From assembly GCF_900129425.1 (NCBI RefSeq), contig NZ_LT670817.1, forward strand, positions 7,840,001-7,904,000: a stretch of DNA of 64,000 nucleotides, given 5' to 3'. This DNA is from Bradyrhizobium erythrophlei (GTDB lineage: Bacteria; Pseudomonadota; Alphaproteobacteria; Rhizobiales; Xanthobacteraceae). Of the stretch, positions 8,925 to 16,940 are shown piece by piece; position 1 is the first letter of the stretch, and every line of letters starts with the position of its first letter. Below the pieces are notes generated by a model. That model was given only the letters and a program-made list of their open reading frames with translations, was not told the DNA's origin and did no database searches. Both the position numbers and the translations under genes were made by a program.

Positions 8925-9110
8925 CTATCGATCAATTGCACCGGTAGTTCGCACAGCATTGCATGCTTCGAAGTGAGAGGCGATTTCCGCTTCGGCCTCG
9001 TGTTCCCATTTTTCAGCTTCGGCGAGCCATATGAAACGTTTAGTCGGGTCGCTCACTGCGAGCTGGCGAAACTTAGCCTCTAACTTGCGGCACTGCACAA
9101 GGTCTTTCAT
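8925..9110 (-). CDS. Small acidic helical hypothetical protein
   Basis: 61 aa from the ATG at 9110. AGGAGGT upstream overlaps the alternative GTG at 9116, which favours the ATG. It reads CRKLEAKFRQLAVSDPTKRF then WLAEAEKWEHEAEAEIASHF. This C-R-x-LE...W(L)AEAE plan is common among tiny bradyrhizobial proteins. Function unknown. Confidence 0.65.
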   Translation of the reverse strand: MKDLVQCRKLEAKFRQLAVSDPTKRFIWLAEAEKWEHEAEAEIASHFEACNAVRTTGAIDR

Positions 9111-9218
9111 TGTCACCTCCTGGGAGATGCATTTTCCGAGACACTTTATGCCCTTCTTGACGACAAAGTCATTACGTTTCGGAGCGTATATCTTGCGTGC
9201 GTCCCTGAGGCGCGGGAG

Positions 9219-9378
9219 TTAATGACGAAGCGTCAAGATCTCTACTTGCTGCGACGCTCGCGACCGGAACAATCCGATCAGCGCCAACCAAATCAGGCTG
9301 CAAACATCTCTCATCAACCAAGAGCATCGCCCGATTCGACTTCACTTGCTAGCCGGATTGAGTTTCCGACAATGACAG
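9219..9378 (-). mobile_element. Truncated IS remnant related to the IS at 47.6-48.7 kb
   Basis: The minus strand from 9314 reads MRDVCSLIWLALIGLFRSRA and then ILTLRH before a stop. This parallels the first 32 residues of the transposase at 47644-48657 (MREVCSLWLALVEAFRSR). Upstream DNA to about 9378 also matches that element's end, including ATTGAGTTTCCGACA. The rest of the element is missing, so this is a decayed end fragment. Confidence 0.72.
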
Positions 9379-9505
9379 GCGGCTCATTTGTTCAGCCTGC
9401 GGAGAGCAAAAGGAATAAGGCGCTATCAACCTTAATCTGGGCTGTTTCGCGCGTTGTCTCATAACCCATAACTAGGGGCGTATCGTCTTCGCAAACTTGC
9501 CACTC

Positions 9506-9571
9506 CTACTGATCAGGTTTTAGGGGGATTACCCTCACTTCAAGCAGGCGCGGTCGGTATCTCTGGGCCAT
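9506..9571 (-). CDS. Possible 21-residue micropeptide with shared leader
   Basis: The minus strand gives ATG at 9571 to TAG at 9506: MAQRYRPRLLEVRVIPLKPD plus Q. Alone it would not be credible, but the 30 bp before its ATG match the leaders of the genes at 9908 and 10156. Expression is inferred only from that similarity. Confidence 0.3.
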   Translation of the reverse strand: MAQRYRPRLLEVRVIPLKPDQ

Positions 9572-9601
9572 CTTGCAAATATGCGCTGCGGACCCTCCGT
9601 T
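9572..9601 (-). promoter_or_regulatory. Shared 5' leader motif, copy 1
   Basis: On the minus strand, GCGCATATTTGCAAG lies directly before the ATG at 9571. It matches copies 2 and 3, each directly abutting a start codon. Confidence 0.4.
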
Positions 9602-9713
9602 TTCCAGTGCGGAAGTCCGGTATTATGGCGCAGACGGCACCTACCGAATTTTAGCGGGGCTTTTTAGGTGGTGGCGTCGTGTTGTCCCTAGGGCGTTTGG
9701 GGGTGCTTGTCAG

Positions 9714-9908
9714 TCATTTGCCTTCCGCAATCCTCAGCCTGCCAGCGTTCGTTAGTCGAAGTCCGCCCGACAATTCCTGTATGTACCCTAGTTGGATCAG
9801 TCGATCTTTGTGTTCGGCTGGGATTGTCCGGTGCATCAAACCCTTAGCGCAGTCCCGCAACGAGACGAATTCTTCATGGGTCAATGGCGCAGACAAATCA
9901 GGGTTCAT
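9714..9908 (-). CDS. Small hypothetical protein, wHTH-like tail
   Basis: 64 aa. It reads LTHEEFVSLRDCAKGLMHRT then HKDRLIQLGYIQELSGGLRL and TNAGRLRIA. The last part resembles the wing and 'T-x-AG' end of winged-helix proteins, so a tiny DNA-binding role is possible but unproven. It has a weak ribosome site (GGAAA) and the conserved leader immediately upstream. Confidence 0.62.
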   Translation of the reverse strand: MNPDLSAPLTHEEFVSLRDCAKGLMHRTIPAEHKDRLIQLGYIQELSGGLRLTNAGRLRIAEGK

Positions 9909-9938
9909 TTTCCAAATATGCGCCTCCGGCGCTGCCGT
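9909..9938 (-). promoter_or_regulatory. Shared 5' leader motif, copy 2
   Basis: The minus strand reads GGCGCATATTTGGAAA directly before the ATG at 9908, preceded by a GCCGGAG stretch shared with copy 3. Confidence 0.45.
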
Positions 9939-9961
9939 TCAAGCCAGTCATCCTGCCACAA

Positions 9962-10156
9962 TCAAACTGACCCACTACCGGGCTTTTCGTCTGGACGTTT
10001 GACCAGCTCGAATGTAGCAGCGTGGGTGCTTTCCAACCAAGACTCTAGCGTGGCCCCGCAGATTTTACAGGATGCGTGACCGGTGTGCGGTACCAAGAAC
10101 TTTGCTTCAGTGCGTTTGTACTCAGCGCCGCAATTGCATCTGACAATTGTCGCCAT
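9962..10156 (-). CDS. Small zinc-ribbon hypothetical protein
   Basis: 64 aa. Two cysteine pairs, CNCGAEYKRTEAKF and CKICGATLESW, form a likely zinc ribbon, followed by a short charged tail. Members of this tiny family are common in bradyrhizobia. The ATG at 10156 carries the conserved leader. Function unknown; a role in nucleic-acid or protein binding is possible. Confidence 0.68.
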   Translation of the reverse strand: MATIVRCNCGAEYKRTEAKFLVPHTGHASCKICGATLESWLESTHAATFELVKRPDEKPGSGSV

Positions 10157-10186
10157 TCTCGGAATATGCGCCTACGGCACCCCGAA
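10157..10186 (-). promoter_or_regulatory. Shared 5' leader motif, copy 3
   Basis: The minus strand reads GGCGCATATTCCGAGA directly before the ATG at 10156, with GTGCCGTA just upstream. Compare copies 1 and 2. Confidence 0.45.
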
Positions 10187-10360
10187 ACAAGTGGAAAGCC
10201 GTTTTCACACTGTCTCAGCTTCGTGCCGAACTGGCGGGGAAGCTTTTGGAAGGCCATCAAAATCCGAACCGCCATGATGCAGGTCGGAGGCGGCCCCGCC
10301 GAACATGAACAACGCCGCCGCCAACACACAGCCCGGCACCGGCCATCGCGCGCGCCAGCC

Positions 10361-10498
10361 GATGGCGGCGCGGGCGTGCGATACGCAGTCGTTTACAAAG
10401 CAAACCGGGACCAAATCCGAAATCCAAATCGTATTTATCCCGGCCAGATCTTTGTCCTTCCTATGAAAGCGCGCGAGCGGGCAGGCCAGAATCATTGA
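10361..10498 (+). pseudogene. LysM-domain protein remnant
   Basis: The frame ending at 10498 contains RYAVVYKANRDQIRNPNRIY and PGQIFVLP, the end of a bacterial LysM domain (usual form: YxANxDQIRNPDLIYPGQxF). Upstream sequence in the same frame has no LysM start or gene-like character. Only the 3' end of a peptidoglycan-binding protein gene survives. Confidence 0.7.
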
Positions 10499-10676
10499 CG
10501 GCGACACGCTGGAAATTCATGGGACGCGTACCTCGCCTGTGGGGAATTGATGCGCGGAAAGCAGTCAGCTTCGTCGGGGCGGACGATAGCTTGCAATACC
10601 AATGCGGCGCGAAGGCCGTGAACTTGACGCCTTGATCGCGCGACGGCTGGTCGATTGCTCGGCCCGTGAGCCTTAA
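10485..10676 (+). pseudogene. Thermonuclease (SNase-like) remnant, multiply frameshifted
   Basis: Three plus-strand frames in order give pieces of a staphylococcal-nuclease-like protein: ARIIDGDTLEIHGTR (10485-10529), RLWGIDARKAVSF and DSLQYQCGAKAV (about 10534-10618), and ELDALIARRLVDCSAREP (10620-10673). The DGDT motif, LWGIDA, the Cys after LQY and the ARRxVDC ending match the family order. At least two indels prevent a product. It overlaps the LysM remnant, so this is a decayed junction. Confidence 0.72.
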
Positions 10677-10737
10677 CATTGCTCTTCCTTTAGGGAGGGC
10701 AGTGATTAGATAGGAGAGCAACTACCTAGGAGGTGCC

Positions 10738-11004
10738 ATGAAAAAGCCTCTGACGATGCCCGAGGAGGCGCAGCCCCGAAATATCACCCGCGCCGACCTT
10801 GTCCTGACCGAGGGGTTTGGCCTTGAAGTAGACGGCCGGATGAAGACGATATTTCCAACGCATCAAGCCGCTGAGAAAAAGGCTCGGGCCCTGAAAGCCG
10901 AATTCCCGATGCTCCAAATCAAGGTCTATGACGCTGCGGAGAAGACCAGGACGCTGGTGGAATTGCCACCGGGTAAAGCAATCCCCATCGAAGAAGGAAG
11001 CTAG
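10738..11004 (+). CDS. Conserved-looking hypothetical protein
   Basis: 88 aa, ATG at 10738 behind AGGAGGTGCC. It reads ITRADLVLTEGFGLEVDGR, then TIFPTHQAAEKKARALKAE and FPMLQIKVYDA, an alpha/beta pattern without a known motif. It is followed at 11028 and 11171 by two tiny membrane-protein genes on the same strand, likely one transcript. Confidence 0.68.
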   Translation: MKKPLTMPEEAQPRNITRADLVLTEGFGLEVDGRMKTIFPTHQAAEKKARALKAEFPMLQIKVYDAAEKTRTLVELPPGKAIPIEEGS

Positions 11005-11027
11005 AACGGGAGAAATAGGAGACCGTG

Positions 11028-11171
11028 ATGGTTATCCTGGGCGAGGTCTTAGTGGTTGGAGTGAGCGCGCTGGTAGTCTGCAGCGCAATTTTCTGGGCCT
11101 GGTCCGCCATCAAACAAAGGCTCTTGCGGGGACCGGATGAGGCTCTGGGCCAACCGCCGGAAGTCCCGTGA
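11028..11171 (+). CDS. 47-residue membrane peptide
   Basis: ATG at 11028 with AGGAG upstream. One hydrophobic segment (ILGEVLVVGVSALVVCSAIF) is followed by a basic and then a proline-rich tail ending GQPPEVP. The stop TGA overlaps the next ATG (11171), which suggests translational coupling. Function unknown. Confidence 0.5.
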   Translation: MVILGEVLVVGVSALVVCSAIFWAWSAIKQRLLRGPDEALGQPPEVP

Positions 11172-11398
11172 TGATGAAAAGCCTCGGCATGGTTCTGATC
11201 GGCGGGGCAGCTATCGCTTTCCTAGTGCCCCACTTTTTGCGATGTTGGGCGGGAACCCGGGCCGTGAAGTCGCCGTCAAATGTTCAGGAGGGCGGCAGCG
11301 ACAGCGACGCCGTTTGTCTGGTCCGATCGCGTAGGAATGATGCTTTCTTCTGCGACCTTGAGGCAGGTCTCTTCGCATCCGATCGGTTGTATAATTGA
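11171..11398 (+). CDS. Small membrane protein, coupled to upstream peptide
   Basis: 75 aa. The start overlaps the previous stop (TGATG); a second ATG follows at once. The N-terminus has one membrane segment (LGMVLIGGAAIAFLVPHFL), then a polar tail with two cysteines that looks atypical and may have been extended by a frameshift. Function unknown. Confidence 0.5.
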   Translation: MMKSLGMVLIGGAAIAFLVPHFLRCWAGTRAVKSPSNVQEGGSDSDAVCLVRSRRNDAFFCDLEAGLFASDRLYN

Positions 11399-11462
11399 GA
11401 AAACGGGGGGCTGTGCTGCATTGCATCAAGTGCACCTGAAACTCCAGTAACGGAGGTCCTTC

Positions 11463-11882
11463 ATGAAAGTCAAAGACGTGATGCACAAGGGTGTCGACTG
11501 GGTCAGTCCCAACACCCCTGTCACCGAACTCGCGAAATTAATGCGGGAGCATGACATCGGCTGCATTCCGATTGGGGAGGACGACCAACTGATCGGGATG
11601 GTGACCGACCGCGACATCGTCTGCAAAGGGCTTGCGAGCAACAACTTCGACGCTGGCCGTGCGATGGCGCGCGATGTGATGACCGAAGGCATCCATTGTT
11701 GCCGGGAGGACGATGACCTCGCAAAGGCGGTGCATCACATGGAGAAGCTGAAGCTCCGCAGGCTGCCGGTGATCAACAAGAGCAAGCGGATGGTCGGCAT
11801 CATCAGTCTGGGTGACGTCAGCCGCTCTACGTCCGGTGATTTGCTGTCCGAGTGCGTCAAGAACGTTTCGGCCCATCACTGA
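11463..11882 (+). CDS. CBS-domain pair protein
   Basis: 139 aa, ATG behind ACGGAGGTC. Two CBS motifs: residues 1-58 (VKDVMHKGVDWVSP, LIGMVTDRDIV) and 67-130 (ARDVMTEGIHCCRED, MVGIISLGDVSR). Stand-alone CBS pairs usually bind adenine nucleotides and act as energy sensors on partner proteins. No partner is encoded next door. Complete and typical in length. Confidence 0.92.
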   Translation: MKVKDVMHKGVDWVSPNTPVTELAKLMREHDIGCIPIGEDDQLIGMVTDRDIVCKGLASNNFDAGRAMARDVMTEGIHCCREDDDLAKAVHHMEKLKLRRLPVINKSKRMVGIISLGDVSRSTSGDLLSECVKNVSAHH

Positions 11883-11926
11883 AACGCGGCCGGCGCTCTT
11901 CTCGCGATAGCCGCCAAGCCGCACGG

Positions 11927-12229
11927 TCAGGCGTTGAGACGCGGCCGAGCGACACCCTTATCATGCAACAATCGCACGGCGCGAAAAGCTGGGGCGCGGA
12001 AGTGTTCTGTTTTGCCCGAGAAATGGCGCGCCACGAACACGTAATCTTTCCCTTCGAAAAGGCCGAGCTCGCGCATACCGGCGCCCAGCAATTCCATCTG
12101 CGTCTTGCTGGAGGGAGAGTCTGCTGCGCCGGTGCCGAGGATCGCGATCACCGTTCCTTGCTGCGCCCGTGCCACAACTGGCCATGCCGCCGCAACACCA
12201 ATAACTCCGAGAAGTTCCCGTCGCCTCAT
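11927..12229 (-). pseudogene. ABC-type substrate-binding protein, 3'-truncated
   Basis: The start MRRRELLGVIGVAAAWPVVA followed by RAQQ is the Tat-like signal of the ABC_sub_bind family, and the next 60 residues fit it (MRELGLFEGKDYVFVARHF). Only about 100 of some 330 residues remain, and the last 25 lose similarity. It is a truncated relative of the gene at 23899. Confidence 0.7.
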
Positions 12230-12401
12230 GCCAGCCCTCTTGTCCCGGAAATGGCATCCTAACTGTTCAATTGAGCTTCAGGGGTCGGCGCGCGTAGTTT
12301 CTCGGCAGGCGGTCAGAGTCCGCTAATGGGATGGTCCGGCCGTGCTCCTGCCCCGCTAGCGTTTTAAGCTGGCAAGGGGCGCCAACGACAAGGAGCGCGC
12401 C

Positions 12402-12554
12402 ATGTCTCAGACACCCAAGACTGTCGGAATCGATATCGGCAAGAACTCCTTCCATGTTGTCGGCCACGATGAGCCTGGCGCGATCGTGCTGCACGCGGTC
12501 AGTTGGAAGCACGGTTTTACGCGACTGAGTTGCGGGATTAGAAAAGGCTCATGA
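12402..12554 (+). mobile_element. IS110-family transposase N-terminal fragment
   Basis: ATG behind AAGGAGCG. It reads TVGIDIGKNSFHVVGHDE and GAIVLHAV, the DEDD-type N-terminus of IS110 transposases, then loses similarity and stops after 50 codons. The TGA overlaps the ATG of the next gene (12551). It is a remnant, not functional. Confidence 0.8.
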
Positions 12555-13222
12555 AAACCACTCGATGGGCGATATTTTTATTGGTGTTGGTCGCCAGCAA
12601 CATTACGACGGGCTACGTCGTTAAGGAGAACGTCGATCACCAACGCGATATGGTCGAAGCCCTCGCAAAAATGAGCCGCACTAATGGTCCGTTCATTGTA
12701 ATGATCGGCGATAGCCTGACGCAGAATGCGCGCTTGCCAGCATCAGTTTGCGGAATACCTTTAATCAATGCCGGGATCGGCGGGAGTCGTGCATCAACCT
12801 TCATTCCGTTTGCCGAAGAGATTACGGCTCGACAATTATCACCGGCCCTTATTGTCATTGCACTCGGCATCAACGATGCCGTGCTCGCATACCGAACCGA
12901 CTTTAGGGCAACTTATGGATTGCTGATCGACAGCCTTCCTAAATCTCCAATCGCTCTCGCCACACTCGCGCCCGTTGATACCAATTTTCCTGTCGCTAAG
13001 ATGCTAAATCCATCCACCATAAAATCTATCGATGCGGCGATAATCGAAATAGCGGCATCAAGAGGGGCGCCCATCATTGACCTCGGCGCGATAGTTGGAA
13101 TTGAGTCTCGGGATGGCATTCATCCCACCGAAAGTACATACCATCTTTGGATCACGGTCATCGTTGCCGGTATTGAAAGCGCGTTGAAATGCGATGGCGC
13201 GTTAAGCCGCGAGCCGCACTAA
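12551..13222 (+). CDS. SGNH/GDSL-type hydrolase, secreted or membrane-anchored
   Basis: 223 aa. An N-terminal hydrophobic signal or anchor (WAIFLLVLVASNITTGYVV) precedes all SGNH blocks: MIGDSLTQ (Ser), NAGIGGS (Gly), ALGINDA (Asn) and RDGIHPTE (Asp/His). Such enzymes are esterases or lipases acting on acyl or acetyl groups, likely in the periplasm. The gene is visibly more AT-rich than its neighbours, which suggests recent acquisition. It starts inside the end of an IS110 fragment; a hybrid start is possible, but ATG 12551 gives a proper signal. Confidence 0.88.
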   Translation: MKTTRWAIFLLVLVASNITTGYVVKENVDHQRDMVEALAKMSRTNGPFIVMIGDSLTQNARLPASVCGIPLINAGIGGSRASTFIPFAEEITARQLSPALIVIALGINDAVLAYRTDFRATYGLLIDSLPKSPIALATLAPVDTNFPVAKMLNPSTIKSIDAAIIEIAASRGAPIIDLGAIVGIESRDGIHPTESTYHLWITVIVAGIESALKCDGALSREPH

Positions 13223-13247
13223 AGGAATCTGAACGGAAGATTGACGG

Positions 13248-13490
13248 ATGGGCCGACCACGCGAACGGGTTTGCTTGCAAGACGGATTGAGGCTGGATCT
13301 GAACCGGCTGACTCGATGGGGGTTCATTAAGCCCGGTGCAAACATTGGCTGTCGTGGAATTACATGGCCGCATTCTTACTGGGGTGAGGTCGCCACTGGC
13401 ACGATTAGCGCCAACATGAGCGGCAAATATGAAGGCTGGTTCCGCATCCAGCTTGGCAGCCTCGACCATTGGATCATGCCTACGAGGTAA
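13248..13490 (+). pseudogene. Truncated hypothetical protein
   Basis: 80 aa beginning MGRPRERVCLQDGLRLDLNR, then ITWPHSYWGEVATGTISA and GWFRIQLGSLDHWI. I recognise this opening from a bradyrhizobial family that, from memory, is longer with a zinc-binding middle. Here the frame stops just after the first domain and dispersed-repeat DNA follows. Probably truncated; function unknown. Confidence 0.5.
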
Positions 13491-13702
13491 TCGAATAGAA
13501 CGGACAAAGGTCGCGTATTGGCACTTAGCTGACGTCGGAGCTTTGCCAAAAGTCCGTAGCACCAGAATCGGTCATTCGCGGATCCACTGTTATGAGATTT
13601 TCGAGGTCCGCTTTGCGTCAGCAGCCGCGTTGATCTAGGCATCTGCGAATCTCGGATCGGTAACCTGCCGACATAAAGGCAGCAAACCGCGCGATGGCTG
13701 AG

Positions 13703-14080
13703 TTAACCGGTCAAAGCCGCCAATCGGGAATCGATCTCAGTTCGCAGCAAACTAAAATCAACCGGCTTAGTTATGACGCCGGCCGCCCCACCAGACAGAG
13801 CGTTTGCTTCGGTTTGAGAGTCCGCATAGGCGGTATTCATGATGACGGGCACATCAGGCCGCATCGCCTTGATCTTCGGCAGCATCTCAAGACCTGTCAT
13901 TCCCGGCATGTTGATATCCGAAAGGACCAACATTAGCCTCTTCTCAACGTCCTCGATCCGCTGGAGCGCGTCCGAAGCGGACGCTGAGAAATCCAGAGTA
14001 AACCGCTCCGCGCGCAGGTCACGGCGGAATTGCTGTCGAAAAAGAGCTTCATCGTCGACAACGAGAATAAGCACACTCAT
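13703..14080 (-). CDS. Single-domain response regulator
   Basis: 125 aa from the ATG at 14080 behind GAGGAG. It is a REC domain only: LVVDDEALFR (acidic pair), LVLSDINMPGMTG (phospho-acceptor Asp), NTAY (Thr switch region) and ITKPVD (Lys). No output domain follows, so it would act through protein contacts. Directly upstream are the last residues of a lost histidine kinase. Confidence 0.88.
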   Translation of the reverse strand: MSVLILVVDDEALFRQQFRRDLRAERFTLDFSASASDALQRIEDVEKRLMLVLSDINMPGMTGLEMLPKIKAMRPDVPVIMNTAYADSQTEANALSGGAAGVITKPVDFSLLRTEIDSRLAALTG

Positions 14081-14097
14081 TGTTCGGCTCCTCTCGT

Positions 14098-14205
14098 TCA
14101 TTCAATGGCTTGACGTGGCAAAGTAACGATGAAGTCGGTGAATTCATTTGCCCGGGTCTCAATATCAATTGTGCCCCCGTGTTGTTTCACGACGAAATCG
14201 TGGCT
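14098..14205 (-). pseudogene. Histidine kinase C-terminal remnant
   Basis: The minus strand reads HDFVVKQHGGTIDIETR, then FTDFIVTLPRQAIE and TGA, which overlaps the ATG of the regulator gene. This equals the end of the HATPase domain of the kinase at 26927-29320 (HDIIVKQHGGSIDVETE). No kinase sequence remains further upstream. Confidence 0.8.
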
Positions 14206-14474
14206 GTTCGTGCGCTGAAAACATCAGGATCCGCAACCCTGGAGGCGTCAAAACCATACGCCCACTGACGCGATGCAAAAGTGAACGGCCTCACATCTAG
14301 TTGAATTTTTGCTCGAAGCGGCAGATGCTCCGCTGGGACCGCCGGATGACACCTGGGCCAACCAGAGCTGAGACCAGATGTCCGCTCAGCGCCAAATGCG
14401 GTCACTGAGTACGTATGATTGAGCGAACGCATCGCAGCCACGGGACGCGTGGCATTCAAATTTCTCCGCGAACC

Positions 14475-16619
14475 TCAGTTCGCCAGCGGATCGGGCCGAA
14501 ACTGGATGTGCACGGCGCGCGGCATCGAGCCCTTGCCGCCTTCCTTGAGCCAGGGCGTGCGGTCGCCGTTCGTGCTCCACAACCCGCGGCCTTTCCACCC
14601 GGCGTTGGGATCGTCGATACGCCCGTCAAAACCCTTGGCGTAGAAGCTGAGCGGATAAGGAATCCGGATCGTGATCATCTTGCCATCCTTTAACGCCACG
14701 AAGCCGTCACCGAGATTGGCGGTGGACATCGGGATGTTCTCGCCAAGTCCGGACGTGTTGTGCTGGTCGACCCACGTGTAATAGCTCGACTCTGCGCTAT
14801 TCTCGCCGATGCCGTCAAACCCAGGGCCGGGATACTGATAGATGGTCCAGCCCTCGGGGCAATGATTGCCGGTGGCGGTCGGCCCATTGAGCGGGCCCTT
14901 GCACTTGCGGCGATCGAAGCTGCCGAGGTGGCCGCTCGACAACGATGCCCAGACCACGCCGTTCTTGTCGATATCGCCGCCGCGGATTCCGAATGCCGGC
15001 GCTGGAACATTGAACACCTCCGACAGTCCGGTAGCCGGGTCAAATCGCAGGAACCCCGGAGGCCCACCGAAGATGCCTACGGTGTACCAGATCGAGCCGT
15101 CGACTGGCGACGGCATCACCGCGTAAGGTCCCGAACCCGGGACGATCCGCTTGTCCTTGTTCGGATCGAGCGGGGCGTTGGGCTCGACATAATCGTCGCG
15201 CTTGCCGTTGCCGTTGGTGTCGAGCACGAACGGCGACCAGCCTTGCGACCTTGCGGCATCGCCGGTTTCGTCAAACATCTTGGTGTTGATCCAGCCGGCA
15301 ACCGGGCCGGTGCCGCTGAGCCACAGCGTGTCGTTGGCGTCGTAGCCGAACTGCAGGTGATGGGTGCCAAAGCAGGTGTTGATGAAACTGTACTTCATCG
15401 TCCTGGGATCGAGCATCGCCACCTGACGGGCCGACTTTTCCAGCGGGAACACCTTGGCCGACGGGTGGTCGGAACCCTGTTTGCAGAACGCCGGGTTATC
15501 GATGCCGCGCACGGTGGCAGAGAGCCAGAGCCGGCCCTTCTCGTCGAACATGGAGTTGTGGTTGTTGGCTCGCGTATCCCAGAGTTTTTGCTCGCCCCAA
15601 TAGGCGGACGGCTCCAGCGGCTTCACGCTGGCGGCGTGTCCGGGGCCTAGCGATTCCGGCATCTCGGGATCTGCGACCGGCATCTTGAAGAACGACACTT
15701 TATTCGTCTTCGGATCCAGGATTGGCATGTTGTCGGTCGAATATTCCGGCGAGCCGTAAAGCGGTCCATAGGCATTGACCGTCGGATCGCGCCGGTCTGA
15801 TGAAATCAGATCGTGCAGGTATTTGTCGGGCGTCGACCACTCCCATGATGTGATCACGATATTGCGTTCGACGCCTTGTGGACGCGGCGGCTTGCTCTTG
15901 GGCAGTTCGCCCTTGGCAACGCGGTCGGTCCAGTCGCCGAGATATTTGAAGGGGACGCCGCCGAAATTGCCGGCAAGCTGGTTGGTCATTTGCTCACCGG
16001 ACTGCCCGGATTGAACGCGCCGCATCCAGGCAGCCTCACCGGAATCGAACTTGCCGAAAGCCGCCGGTATCGTGCGAGTGGCTTCCTGGCCGAGCTGATG
16101 ACAACCGATACAGCCGATGTTCTTCATCTGCTTCACCCAGTCAGTCTGCGTCAGCTTTTCGGGAATGTCGCTCTTGCCGTCGAAATCGCCGGCAGGCGGA
16201 ATTTTCATCATCGCATACCAGTAGATCGCCGGATAATAGTGCGCCGCCGCTGCTTCGTTCGGCGCCGCCACCGCGGTGTGATCAAGAAGCTGGCCCGGCT
16301 TTGCGGTTAGCTTGGTCGAATCCACCAGGCCATAGCCGCGCACCCAAACGCTGTAATTCGCTGCCGGCAGATCGGGGATGAGGTAGCGGCCCTGGTCGTC
16401 GGTGACGACGATGCGCGCGAACTTCGTCGGCAGTTCGGTGGTCTCGGCGATCACCCAGACCCCGGCTTCAGGGCCCGCCGCGCCGACAACAGTGCCGCCG
16501 ATGTCGGTGGCGCCGATCGCTACGGCCTGCTGCGCATAAGCTGCGGTGGGGATTGTACTTGGTAGCACCATCAAGCCGGCAAATATCGTCAACCGTGCAA
16601 GTGCTCTGGTCACGAACAT
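14475..16619 (-). CDS. Secreted beta-propeller protein with CxxCH heme site
   Basis: 714 aa from the ATG at 16619 behind GGGAGGCG. It has a signal peptide (ending near AAYAQ, residue 30), a carboxypeptidase-regulatory/CNA-B-like beta-sandwich at about 38-105 (IGGTVVGAAGPEAGVWV, GRYLIPDLPAANYSV), then CIGCH at 170-174, a possible c-type heme site, and a long beta-propeller-like region similar to virginiamycin B lyase or SMP-30 folds (LWLSGTGPVAGW, GSIWYTVGIFGGPPGF). It should be periplasmic, probably in electron transfer or oxidation of an unknown substrate. It is followed, on the other strand, by no partner cytochrome. Confidence 0.85.
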   Translation of the reverse strand: MFVTRALARLTIFAGLMVLPSTIPTAAYAQQAVAIGATDIGGTVVGAAGPEAGVWVIAETTELPTKFARIVVTDDQGRYLIPDLPAANYSVWVRGYGLVDSTKLTAKPGQLLDHTAVAAPNEAAAAHYYPAIYWYAMMKIPPAGDFDGKSDIPEKLTQTDWVKQMKNIGCIGCHQLGQEATRTIPAAFGKFDSGEAAWMRRVQSGQSGEQMTNQLAGNFGGVPFKYLGDWTDRVAKGELPKSKPPRPQGVERNIVITSWEWSTPDKYLHDLISSDRRDPTVNAYGPLYGSPEYSTDNMPILDPKTNKVSFFKMPVADPEMPESLGPGHAASVKPLEPSAYWGEQKLWDTRANNHNSMFDEKGRLWLSATVRGIDNPAFCKQGSDHPSAKVFPLEKSARQVAMLDPRTMKYSFINTCFGTHHLQFGYDANDTLWLSGTGPVAGWINTKMFDETGDAARSQGWSPFVLDTNGNGKRDDYVEPNAPLDPNKDKRIVPGSGPYAVMPSPVDGSIWYTVGIFGGPPGFLRFDPATGLSEVFNVPAPAFGIRGGDIDKNGVVWASLSSGHLGSFDRRKCKGPLNGPTATGNHCPEGWTIYQYPGPGFDGIGENSAESSYYTWVDQHNTSGLGENIPMSTANLGDGFVALKDGKMITIRIPYPLSFYAKGFDGRIDDPNAGWKGRGLWSTNGDRTPWLKEGGKGSMPRAVHIQFRPDPLAN

Positions 16620-16883
16620 GGTTCGCCTCCCGGCATGGAACCGACTCTTTGGCCGGTTTTTCATTGTCGCCATTTTAGCGAAAAGGTCGGCAGCGTCCAA
16701 TGGCTTGAATCAGCCTTCGACTGACGTCCGTGTATGGCACCGGCTGGCGCCCGCGGTTCGTCCGACGTCTCCGCGCCATAAGCAGCCGGACAGCGAGGAC
16801 TCCGGTTATACGATAGTAGCGCGTTTCTGATACGTCATTCAGCTGAACATCAGATTAGCCCAGAAATATTGGACTTCTATAGC
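16620..16883. other. Intergenic, no supported gene
   Basis: I see no credible coding frame. The stretch holds the upstream region of the secreted heme-type gene and ends at the tRNA fragment. Confidence 0.35.
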
Positions 16884-16940
16884 CTGAGCACTCCATTGGT
16901 AATGGAGAGGTCGACAGTTCAATCCTGTCTGGCAGCACCA
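16884..16940 (+). other. tRNA-Thr(GGU) 3' fragment, possible attachment-site remnant
   Basis: The sequence has a perfect anticodon arm (CTCCA/TGGAG around TTGGTAA, anticodon GGT), a T arm (GACAG-TTCAATC-CTGTC), a 3' acceptor strand TGGCAGC and ACCA. The D arm is mostly missing (only TAGCCTGAGCA) and the matching 5' acceptor GCTGCCA is absent. It therefore cannot fold into a normal tRNA. Integrases target tRNA 3' ends, so this may be the scar of an island end. Confidence 0.72.

Noticed and set aside
14760..15650. 296-codon plus-strand frame opposite the secreted heme-type gene
   Set aside because: Antisense shadow with no start signal or family.
16884..16940. Intact tRNA-Thr
   Set aside because: The 5' acceptor strand and most of the D arm are missing.
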